DNA of 64,000 bases, from positions 124,001-188,000 of the forward strand of contig QXEO01000144.1 of the NCBI GenBank assembly GCA_007115705.1, read 5' to 3'. The stretch comes from Dactylis glomerata. Lineage: Eukaryota > Streptophyta > Magnoliopsida > Poales > Poaceae. Every line of letters begins with the position of its first letter. Within the stretch, counting starts at the first letter, position 1. The position numbers and the translations under genes are program-made. This document shows, piece after piece, positions 33,776 to 42,855 of this stretch. A model generated the notes under the pieces. The model searched no databases and had not been told where the DNA came from. It saw only the letters and a list, made by a program, of their open reading frames with translations.

Positions 33776-33780
33776 TATTA

Positions 33781-34440
33781 TACATGCTAGAAAATTGATG
33801 ATAGAGAGGAGTGCAACTTATTCATTTGACCTTCCAAGATCGCACGTGCGAGCTCTATAAAATTTGAAGTCCCGAAATGGAATGTTCTTTTAATCCGCTT
33901 GGGGTGTTTTCAAATGGGTATGGGTTGAACTGACCATTGCACTGTAAGCAACAAGAATATATTATGTCAACGAAATGCTATCTTGGAAGCTGAACGAAGG
34001 GAGTAGATAAGATGAGAGATGGACCTGCAATTAAGATTGCACCTCTTCCTAAACAATGGATTGGTCGTCGTCTTCGATCTCATGTCTCATTGAAACCGAA
34101 AGCACATCTAAAAAAAACTGAAAGCAGCCGAGCATGCAGCTGAATAGGCGGGCCATGAGCCCATCTGCCCATGGGCTCTTTGTAGGCTACAGTGGGCTTA
34201 TCTGATGATGCAAACTAATCGTCACTTGGTTCCTGACAGGATGATCATACCGCCTGAAGGCGCTATCAGGTTCCCAGGTATGTACGATCGATCCGCTCAG
34301 TTCATCCAGTAGCCATCGATCCATTCTATCCTTTTTTATTTTGACGCTGAAACAATAGGACAAAGCCCTACTGTATTTTTCATTAATAATAAAACATATA
34401 AATAATAAATCAAAAAATGAGAGCAAAAAGACAGATTTCA
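33781..34440. other. Unassigned flank right of the copia dimer
   Basis: This continues the pre-insertion sequence of 1-1022. There is no convincing coding frame. A 38-bp exon-like stretch bounded by AG and GTATGT near 34241-34278 is noted as a weak observation only. Confidence 0.4.
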
Positions 34441-34596
34441 GAAATTATTTTGTATCCAGCTTCTAAGGAAGTTGGCTTTATCTTGCTTTGCTCTATGAAT
34501 ATCAAGAGCAAGATCACCATTTAAATGTCTTCTCTAGTTTTGAGCGGATGCTCTTTCATTATGGAAACTTTTCCGATTCCTTTCGTTCCAGATGTT
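34441..34596 (-). pseudogene. LINE ORF2 C-terminal fragment
   Basis: The minus-strand translation begins NIWNERNRKSFHNERASAQN, then a stop, then a block ending DIHRAKQDKANFLRSW. The IWNERNRR-type motif is characteristic of the end of plant L1 ORF2 downstream of the zf-RVT domain. It has one in-frame stop, and the upstream part is absent because the copia W LTR begins at 34630. It is an old fragment. Confidence 0.6.
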
Positions 34597-34629
34597 TTTG
34601 GTGTATCTACTTTTCCGCAAGGTGAAGTT

Positions 34630-34880
34630 TGTTGGAACTAATCTAGCCGTTGTGGTCTTTTAGGTTCAGTTTCGTCAGGTTAGAGTCGGTTTCAGTTAGT
34701 TAAGTTTTCAGTCAAATTCTGTTAGCATTAGAACCGGATCAGAGCACGCCTCGATCCGGAGTTGTAGGGGAGGCAGTGGACGAGCTCCAGATCGCGACGA
34801 GCTCCAGATCGGATCGAGTGCCGATAAAAGGAATAGAAGCACCAGAAAAGCGGTCAGTAGATCACCGCACAAAATCTTCA
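34630..34880 (+). repeat. 5' LTR of copia fragment W
   Basis: It starts TGTTGGAACTAATC and probably ends in CTTCA. A degraded initiator-Met primer site (TGTTATCAGAGCG near 34892-34904) follows 11 bp later. The short LTR (about 250 bp) differs from the A/B and Z families. The end is uncertain because no 3' LTR is present to compare. Confidence 0.6.
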
Positions 34881-34934
34881 CTGTCTCTCGTTGTTATCAG
34901 AGCGAGAGTTTGAGAGATCCTAGCTACCCCCATT

Positions 34935-37900
34935 ACGGGGAAGACAGACAACACCGGCAAGAACACCGGCAAGAAGAAGAGCGGCGACGCCGCTTCGTTC
35001 CAGGGCGATGTGCTCACGCCGCCGGCATCACTTGCTCAGCTCACCGACGGCACGGGCGCCGTGGGTGGTGGAACCACACAGCAGCGCTCGATGCGTGGCG
35101 ACGGAGGTAACTGGCTGCTACTGACGCGTACCAATTAGGCGGAGTGGGCCGTGTTGATGCAGGCGATGCTCGAGGGCCGACTCCTGTGGATGCGATCGAG
35201 AACGGCACCGACGTGCGTTCTGACGATCGCCTTGCGACGATTTTGACAAAAATAACCCATTCTCTGAAGTTTAACATCGAATAACCCGGTGACAAATTAT
35301 TTTGTAAAATAATCTTTTTGTTGATGCCTCACGCCGGAGCTCTAAGCAAAATAGTATGGCGCCTTGGTCAATAGCGTTGTACCCCTAGCTTGACGCCGTT
35401 GACCAAGGCTCCATATTTTTTTCATTTAATTATCTAGCAGCTGAGATAATATGTTTTTTAACATTTTTGTCACTATGTTTTCTTAGAGCGATTTTTTTAA
35501 TTCCTCTAGTATTTATTCATATTTAAAAGAAAATTTAAATAATATGTAGATCTGTTGAAGAAATGCCCCCGGTGAGAATAAAGACGCTAAGCTCTGAATA
35601 CAAAGAATAAAGAGGCTAAGCTCTTTGGAAAAGAGATTTTATTTGGAGGAAAAAGGTAGAAAATAGTTTGTAAGCAAGTCTTCACTAACCATAATATAAT
35701 ATAAGATGTGGTTTAGATATGTTGGGTCATATTTCTACTTGTAGATCATAGCTACACATAAGTTAGACCAAATCAGTTCAATTAAAGTTAAATAGAGTAG
35801 CACAAAGTCAACTCATCACATATAATCAACAAAGTCAATACATGCAACTATGAAACACTCAAAGAATCAAGTGTTGAAGAAGTGCTAAATAATGATCATG
35901 CCAAATATAAGGTTTAAGAAGGACCTTAGATAAGGGAACATAGTTTTTATAAGTTGTCGCTAAAATAGTTAAGGCATAAATATCTTAGTTTCTTAAAGCC
36001 TCTCAAAGGTGTTCAAAAAGAACTTATCAAATATTGGTAAATAAAAGTCTGTAAAATAATTGGATACAAAATGAATAAATAGTGGGGAATTAAAAAATTC
36101 AAAAAACAGCTCTAAGAAAAAATAGTAGCAAAAAATGCTGGAAATATATTATCTCAGTTGCTGGATAGAAAAAGGAAAAAAACATGGAGCCTTGGTCAAC
36201 GGCGCCAAGCTAGGGGGTACGGCTCCATTGACCAAGGCGCCAAGCTTTTTTTCTACTAGGAGCCGCGACGCTGCCTAATTCTTGGCGCCTTGAACAAAGG
36301 TGCTATGTATTGCTTGATGCCCTTACCGATGGCGTCATGCTACTTCACTTAGAGCTCCGGCGTGAGACGCCAAGAAAAAGGTCATTTTGTAAAATACATT
36401 CGTCAATAGGTTATTTGATATCTAACTTCACATATTAGGTTATTTTTGTCAAAATCATCTCGCCTTGCCCTAGAGGCAATCCTCCGCGGTGTTCCGCTAG
36501 AGATGATGGCGACGCTCACCTCAAAGGGCTCTGCCAAGAGCGCATGGGACGCGCTGAAGACGATGCGCCTTGGTGTCGCTCGCGTCCGCGACGCCAGGGC
36601 CGAGACACTAAACAAGCGGTTCGCCGCGATCCAGTTCAAGGACAGTGAGACTATCGATGACTTCGCCATCCGCATCACCAGCTGGTCAATCAGATGGCTC
36701 TCCTGGGCAAGGTCATCCCGGAAGGGGGGATGGTACGCAAGATGCTCTCCGTCCTTCCCGCCGCTGCGGCCAGATCGCCATGTCCATCGAGACATTGGTC
36801 AATTTGGACACGCTCTTCGTCGAGGAGCTCGTTGGGCATCTCAAGGCCGCGGAGGAACGCTATGCCCTCGACCATGACCTCACCGCCGGTGTGGGTGAGC
36901 TGGTCCTCACGAAGGAGGAGTGGCGCTCACGTTCCAAGGGCCGCGGCTCATCTGGTGGCGGGTCCAGTGGAAGCGGCGACCGTCGACATGACAAGGGACG
37001 TGATCGCGGCAAGGACGGCACCCAGAAGGATGGTGGCATGAGCCATGCCTCCCGCGATGACGAATGCCGCTACTGCGGTAAGAAAGGTCACTGGGCTCGT
37101 GAATGCAAGAAGAAAAAGTGCGACGAAGCGCACCTGGCTCACGACGCGGATGACGATGGCCAAGATGATTATCCCGCCTTCCTGATGGCGGTGGTGACCG
37201 CGACGTTGCTCGAGCAAGAGCATGTGGGTGGGCAGGTCTTCCTCAACGAGACGCGTGCCGAGGCACACTTGGGCTCTGAAGGGGAGCCGTGCGATGGCCG
37301 CTGGTACCTTGATAGCGGCGCATCCAACCACATGTCCGGCAATCTCGTGGCGTTCACGGTGGACGAACACATCACCGGCGGCGTCAAGTTCGGCGACGGA
37401 TCCACCATAGCCATCCGTGGACCGGTGGACGTGAAACCGTGACCTTCACTATCCGCTCCGGCCAGCAGCGTGCACTCCTGAAGACGAGCATCATCAGTCT
37501 CGGACAGCTGGATGAGAATGGCTGCGACACCACCATCCATGCCGGAGTCATGACGTTGTTCGACCGCAACGACATCGAGCTAGCAAAGGTACGGTGCAGT
37601 GCACGACGTCTCTACGTTGTCAAGCTAGAGATCTGTGCTCTTGTGTGTCTGGCAGCACTGCATCGGCGCGTGGTGATGGCATGCTCGCCTCGGCCACCTT
37701 CACTTCGAGGCAATGCCACGCATGGCACACGAGAGCATGGTTCTCGGGCTTCTCACTGTCGACCATGTCCAGCAGGTCTGCCTCGCCGGCAAGCAGAGGA
37801 GGGCGCCGTTCCCTCATAAGGCAGGGCACCGTTCCCTCATAAGGCAAAGTACAGGGCCAAGGACACGCTCGAGCTGGTACACGCTGATCTGTGTGGCCCG

Positions 37901-37986
37901 ATCTGGCAAGCGAATCCCAGCGGCAAGCGCTACTTCATGCTCCTTGTCGACGACGCCAGCGGCTACATGTGAGCGGTGATGCTCCT
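34935..37986 (+). pseudogene. Copia W gag-protease-integrase fragment, decayed
   Basis: The expected start is ACG rather than ATG at 34935, followed by GKTDNTGKN. The gag NYAEW block has TAG at its Tyr (near 35137). The frame is split by the MULE at 35236-36459 and resumes with RLALEAILRGVP. A further frameshift lies near 36690. The zinc knuckle is CRYCGKKGHWAREC (about 37063-37104), the protease core is YLDSGASNHMSG (about 37306-37341), and integrase traces include LELVHADLCGP and YFMLLVDDASGYM before a stop. The sequence is cut at 37986, where the truncated Y2 LTR begins, so RT and the 3' LTR are missing. It is GC-rich compared with the other copias here. Confidence 0.85.
35236..36459. mobile_element. 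Non-autonomous Mutator-like element inside copia W
   Basis: The 9-bp target duplication TCGCCTTGC lies at 35227-35235 and 36460-36468. Terminal inverted repeats begin GACGATTTTGACAAAAATAA on the left and GATGATTTTGACAAAAATAA on the right (complemented). Similarity continues imperfectly for over 100 bp through TCACGCCGGAGCTCTAAG. Just inside each end lies a further inverted pair around GCGCCTTGGTCAA and TTGACCAAGG. There is no coding capacity. A 9-bp duplication with long terminal repeats fits Mutator. Confidence 0.82.
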
Positions 37987-38667
37987 TGTAGAATTACATA
38001 ACGGTGATCTCAATCATGTAGGACAGCTCATGAGATCTAAACATGAAGCACATGGTGGAGGAGACAACCATCTAGCTACTGCTATGGACCCATAGTCTAA
38101 GGTAGACTACTCACTCATCGCTCCGGAGGCAAGCATGGCGATGAAGAAGACCTCCGGTGGCGATTCCCCTCTCTGGTAGGGTGTCGGGAAGAGCTTCTGG
38201 ACCCTCCCGATCTCGGGTCGATGACGGCGGCGGATCGGGATGTGTTTCTGGAAAATTGATCGGGTCTTAGGTTTTTCCCATCGGGGGGTCTTTATAGGCG
38301 AAGGGGCATCGTCAGAAGTGGACCGAGGCGTCTTCACACATAGGGGGCGCGGCCAGGGGCTGGGCCGCGCCGCCCTGGTGTGAGGGTGGCCTGTGGCCCC
38401 TCTCCGTCTCCTCTTCGGATCTCTGGAAGCTTCCGGGGAAAATAAGACTTCAGGAACTTGTTTCGTCCAATTCCAAGAATATTTCCTGTGTAGCTTTTCT
38501 GAAACACAAAAACAGCAGAAAATAGGGAACTAGCACTGTGGCGACTTGTTAATAGGTTAGTTCTGGAGAATGCATAAAAGTGCCATGAAATGTAACGAAA
38601 CATTAGGCAAATGGTGTAAAAACAAGCATGGAGCATCAAAAATTATAAATACGTTGGAGACGTATCA
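37987..38667 (-). repeat. Truncated 3' LTR of Y2
   Basis: 681 bp homologous to Y1 21073-21753, joined abruptly to copia W sequence with about 2 bp of shared bases (TG). No target duplication or terminal motif is present at the junction, so it is a rearrangement breakpoint. Confidence 0.88.
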
Positions 38668-39149
38668 GCATCCCCAAGCTTAACTCCTGCTCGTCCTCGA
38701 GTAGGTAAGTGATAACAAAAGAAATAATTTTTGAGGTGACATGCACCTACACAATCTTGATCATATATATAAGCGTTGTGAGCTGGGATTATAAGAACTT
38801 AAAACATGGGCATGAAAGATATAATCATGACAATAAGAACTTAGCAACCATGTTATAACATGCAAATGAACACAAACAAAAGATCATGAAAATAAAACAA
38901 TGAAAGTCAAACGTATGTTCAAATCATAAGGAAAAACATACAAATAGTTTTTAGCTTGTCCTTCATGGAGAGCAAAACATAAATGCATAGAACACCTTCA
39001 AGTTTAAGAGGGCGACTAGATACAAATAATTTGAGAACAAGTGAAACCAGCAATATGAATCAATCAATAAAAACTTTGGGACAATGCACATTATACTAAG
39101 AATGACAACTATGCTCTCTTAATGGTGCATAAAGATAGAAGGTGGTGAC
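38668..39149 (-). other. Y2 3' internal non-coding region, distal part
   Basis: It starts with the polypurine tract (GCATCCCCAAGCTT on the plus strand) and matches Y1 21754-22232. It ends at the GTGAC target of Z. Confidence 0.8.
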
Positions 39150-39367
39150 TGAAAGAGCATTTCCCGCCTAATTGATTTTGGCGTTTGTTAACAATACATT
39201 ATCTATTAATGTGGTGATTATGCTTTGCAGGATTTTATTATATTCTTGCACAAGATATTGGGTTTCCTATGTTACACTTGATAATTATCATTACCCAAAG
39301 GAAATTCTTGAGGAAATGGTGCTAATATGCTCTGGGAGAGGTTCCATATGAAGCTTGGCCAGGAAGA

Positions 39368-39566
39368 CCGGCTTTAGCCGGTCCCCAGACCGGCTATAGC
39401 CGGCCTGCCCATTTTTGGAAGGGGCAATGCGCCTCTGGCGTAACCCGGGTATTTGTCCGGCTTATTCCGGCAGGGCCGGATTTTTTGGTCCGGCTTTAGC
39501 CGGCCTGGAGACCGGCTTTAGCCGGTGTGTCCGGCTTTAGCCGGACTTAACTCCGGCTTTAGCCGG
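39368..39566. repeat. Array of CCGG palindromes in the Z LTR
   Basis: Perfect or near-perfect 14-bp units CCGGCTTTAGCCGG lie at 39368, 39390 (TATA core), 39490, 39512, 39531 and 39553, with degenerate CCGG pairs between. Each unit can form a 5-bp stem in DNA or RNA. The array recurs in the 3' LTR (49594-49771), downstream of pol (46739-46810) and inside the ORF3 intron (about 47192-47268). Confidence 0.85.
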
Positions 39567-39604
39567 ACTTTCCTGGCTGGCAACGGTCAGATTTGGGGGG
39601 GGGG

Positions 39605-39612
39605 TATAAATA
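39605..39612 (+). promoter_or_regulatory. TATA box of the Z LTR
   Basis: TATAAATA sits between a G run and a C run, itself forming an inverted repeat, about 40 bp after the palindrome array. It is conserved in the 3' LTR near 49809. Confidence 0.65.
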
Positions 39613-40326
39613 CCCCCCACCTTCTTCTCCAATGAGAAGCTCGTCCCAAGAAGAAGAACTCCATTATTTTGAGCCACCAAATCAACTAGATCTCCTCCCT
39701 CAACCCACCAAAGCTCTTGATCTTTGGAGAATCGAAGGAGAAGACCATCATCTACATCCTCACCGAAGCGATTTGATTTCCCCTCTCATTTGCTTGAGGG
39801 CCCTTGTGTCTTGGGTTCCCTTGTGTCCCAAGACCTTGTTTGTGTATTTGATATCTTGCTACTTGTTGTTTGACAGCATTGTGTTGTGCTTGGGAGCCTC
39901 CAATTCGGTTGTGGATGCGTGCCCCAAGATTGTAAAGGCCGGTTCCGCCTTGAGGAATCCCTTAGTGGAAAGTGAGCTAGGCCTTTGTGGCGGAAGCTTG
40001 CACCGGAGAATAGGGTGAGCCTTTGTGGCGTTGGTTAGGCCTTTGTGGCAACCACACCCCTCCAACGTAGACGTACTTCCCCTAAAAAGGAAGGAACTAC
40101 GGGAATTACATCCGTGTCTCCGTGTGCTCCACTCTCGGTTACCTCTATCCTTTATTGCCTTTACTTATTGTATCTTGCTTAGCTTGCTAGTTGTCATATA
40201 GGTAAATTCACCTTAGTTGCATATCTAGAGAATTTACCTTTGTGTCAAGCCTAAATTGGAAAAAGAATTAAAATTTGAGTAGCACCTATTCACCCCCCCT
40301 CTAGGTGCCCATACAATCCGTTCAAT

Positions 40327-40338
40327 TGGTATCAGAGC
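40327..40338 (+). other. Primer-binding site of Z (initiator tRNA-Met)
   Basis: TGGTATCAGAGC lies two bases after the 5' LTR, the standard plant copia primer site. Confidence 0.95.
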
Positions 40339-40373
40339 CTCGGCTCTTTATTCGGGCTTAACTGCCTAAGAGT

Positions 40374-42845
40374 ATGGACACCTCTCCGAGTGAGGGCTCG
40401 GGTCAAGTTTCCATGGGTGAGTTCAAATCTTTGGAATCATCCATGACTTCCATGACATCTCAAATAAACGAGTTGCGTGAAATGATAGCGCAACTCATGC
40501 AAGCTAAAACTGCTAATGCTCCTCCACCTCCGAAAAAACCCGCTACTCCACAAGTGGAGAATGTGGTGGTTGATGTGGAGGGTACCGATAAAAATGGCGA
40601 TGCTAAGTCTTCCACCAAGGGCGACGGGAAAGGTGAATTCCCTCATTGGTATTCACCCGACCCGCCGGTTCCTCATCCTCATATTAACAATAGAGGAGAT
40701 CCACCTAAGCTTGATGCATTAAACTTTGGTCAATGGCAATATCAAATAATCTCTCATATGCGCAGTTCTTGCATCGAGCTTTGGAGGATCGTTGAGGAAG
40801 GATTCAAGGCCATGGATCCCAACAACATGACAAGAAGAGAGACGGTCGATAGTCAACTCAATGCTACCGCTCTTCACATGATTCAAGTTGCCGTTGGGTC
40901 CAAGGACTTGCCTCACATTCAACACTTCTCCACCGCCAAAGAAGCTTGGCAAGGACTCTCCGACGTCTTTGTTGGCAATGAGAGCATGAAGAAAACAAGA
41001 TATGTGGCCTTCTCAAATCAAGCGGAGGGTTTCTTCATGATGGATGGTGAGGATCATCAAGAGATGTATAGAAGACTCAAGGCAATTGCTACCACCTTCA
41101 AGAATCTCGGTGCTCACCATATTGATGATGAGTGGATCAAGATGAAGTACATTCTTGCTCTTACTCCATTTGAGCCCGCGGATGTGAAGAGTGTTGAAGG
41201 AAAGCATAACTTCAATGAGATGACCTCCAATCAAGTGATGCAAGAGATTCAAGCCTACAAAGTTGCCGCACAAAATGCGGAAGATGCTCGTGCTCGTGCC
41301 ATAGGAATGCAAAGAAGCTCCAATCTTGCATTAAAAGCTAGTGTGGTTGAGAAAGAGGTTCCACATCAAGCAAGCTTTGAAGCAAGGCTTGAGATGTGTC
41401 CCGAGGACATAAGACATGAGTACAATGAGCACATGGCCTTCTATGGAAAAACCTTTTGGGTTGATCCACACAAGGCTAAAGAAGACAATCAAAGAAGAAG
41501 CAAGTCAAGTGGCTATCAAAGGAATGACAACAATGGTCAAAGGGTGAGGACATGCTACAATTGCAATGATAGATTTCACTTTGTTGCCGAGTGCCCTTAT
41601 GAGAAGAGAGAAGACCATGGTGGAAAGCTCATCTTCAAAAGCAAGACCAAGTCACCATCCAAGAAGCCATTCGTGAAGAAGGGTGGACCAAAGAAGAAAC
41701 AACCAAAGTTTGTGTTCTTGACTCAAGAAGAGTACTCCGCAAGTGAGAGTGATGAAGAAGAAACCTCAACTAGTGAGGTGGCTGCAATGGCAACCACCTC
41801 CACCTCCTCCACATCACTCTTTGAATCCCCCAATGAGGACTCTCTCATCAAGAACGTCAAGTGCCTTATGGCCAAGTCTTCCGAGGTATCATCCACACCT
41901 TCCTCCTCCTCTAAGACAAATGATGCTCCCTTGAATGATCTTGCTAGTCTTAGAGTTAAGGAAGAAATTGTTGCTTTTGATGATTATGTGTCTAGTGTAG
42001 ATGGTGTTCACAAGCTTCACTTTGAACGTCTATTGAGCCAATATGGTAAAACTCTTGAAAAACTAGATGAACAATTGAGGCTTGAAAAAGAATATGCTCA
42101 AGATATTGCCTCACTAACCGAGTCTCTTGAAGAAGAGCAAGAGGAACGAGCAACTCTCGAAGAGAAGCTCGATTCCATTGAGGAATCTAATAATGAAGTT
42201 GTTTCCAAACTCATTAAAGAGCGTGACCATGCTCGTGCTAAAGTAAAATTGCTTAAAAAGGAAAAGGTTGAATTTGGTGTTGGTCATGATATACTTGTTA
42301 AGGATTTAGAAGATCTTGACAAGGCTCACAAGGCCTTGAAAAGTGAACACTCTATTCTTACCAAGTCACATGAACAACTTCAAATTCAATTGACTAAGAA
42401 TAATGTGCCTAGTTCTTCTACTTCTACTTGTGATCATGCAAATGTTATTGAAGAAAATGCTAGGTTGAAAGATGAGCTTGCCAAGTCCTCCATTCCCATA
42501 GGTGAGAAAAACTTGAATGACCTTTTGAGTAAGCAAAAGGCATTTGGTGATAAAACGGGGATTGGCTTTGTCTCAAAGAAGAAGAAGAACAACAACAAGA
42601 AAAAGAAGGCCAAGCCCGCACAAGCAAAGAAGGATCCTATTGTGGGTGGCAAAACCACTCATGATGATCATGCGGGAATTGCTAACCCTCACTATGTTTT
42701 ATTTCGTGATTATTATGGTGATGTTTATGCAAAATATGTTGGTCCACATGATGGTTATGTTGCTTGGTCTATTTGGGTTCCAAAGACCCTTGTTGCTAAC
42801 AAAAGAGGACCCATTGAAAAATGGGGACCTAAAACCAAGCAATGA
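40374..42845 (+). CDS. Z gag protein (823 aa)
   Basis: Capsid/nucleocapsid precursor. The ATG follows the primer site by 35 bp. Residues 1-100 are Ser/Pro-rich. The copia gag core (about 105-310) starts at PKLDALNFGQWQYQIISHM. A CX2CX4HX4C zinc knuckle, CYNCNDRFHFVAEC, lies near residue 400. A basic stretch, an acidic Ser-rich stretch and a long coiled coil (about 540-700) follow, then Lys-rich sequence. The large size and coiled coil are typical of SIRE/Maximus gags. It ends at TGA 42843-42845. The next frame over continues the conserved DLL-TAG-DYASGGSKW bridge into pol, so a single extra base just before 42845 probably ended the frame early. Confidence 0.9.
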   Translation: MDTSPSEGSGQVSMGEFKSLESSMTSMTSQINELREMIAQLMQAKTANAPPPPKKPATPQVENVVVDVEGTDKNGDAKSSTKGDGKGEFPHWYSPDPPVPHPHINNRGDPPKLDALNFGQWQYQIISHMRSSCIELWRIVEEGFKAMDPNNMTRRETVDSQLNATALHMIQVAVGSKDLPHIQHFSTAKEAWQGLSDVFVGNESMKKTRYVAFSNQAEGFFMMDGEDHQEMYRRLKAIATTFKNLGAHHIDDEWIKMKYILALTPFEPADVKSVEGKHNFNEMTSNQVMQEIQAYKVAAQNAEDARARAIGMQRSSNLALKASVVEKEVPHQASFEARLEMCPEDIRHEYNEHMAFYGKTFWVDPHKAKEDNQRRSKSSGYQRNDNNGQRVRTCYNCNDRFHFVAECPYEKREDHGGKLIFKSKTKSPSKKPFVKKGGPKKKQPKFVFLTQEEYSASESDEEETSTSEVAAMATTSTSSTSLFESPNEDSLIKNVKCLMAKSSEVSSTPSSSSKTNDAPLNDLASLRVKEEIVAFDDYVSSVDGVHKLHFERLLSQYGKTLEKLDEQLRLEKEYAQDIASLTESLEEEQEERATLEEKLDSIEESNNEVVSKLIKERDHARAKVKLLKKEKVEFGVGHDILVKDLEDLDKAHKALKSEHSILTKSHEQLQIQLTKNNVPSSSTSTCDHANVIEENARLKDELAKSSIPIGEKNLNDLLSKQKAFGDKTGIGFVSKKKKNNNKKKKAKPAQAKKDPIVGGKTTHDDHAGIANPHYVLFRDYYGDVYAKYVGPHDGYVAWSIWVPKTLVANKRGPIEKWGPKTKQ

Positions 42846-42855
42846 TCTCTTGTAG

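Larger units (their letters stand above)
39150..40324 (+). repeat. 5' LTR of Z
   Basis: TGAAAGAGCATTTCC start and CCGTTCA end. It contains six CCGGCTNTAGCCGG palindromes (39368-39566) upstream of a TATA box. 1175 bp. Confidence 0.94.

Noticed and set aside
34187..34426. 79-codon minus-strand frame
   Set aside because: AT-rich, no similarity, and no conserved features.
39368..39566. CRISPR-like array of spaced palindromes
   Set aside because: Units are only 14 bp with irregular spacers, sit in a plant retrotransposon LTR, and have no cas genes.
39593..40018. 141-codon frame in the Z LTRs (also 49730-50221)
   Set aside because: It lies in the transcribed LTR leader and is identical in both LTRs simply because they are recent copies. 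No domain or coding context.
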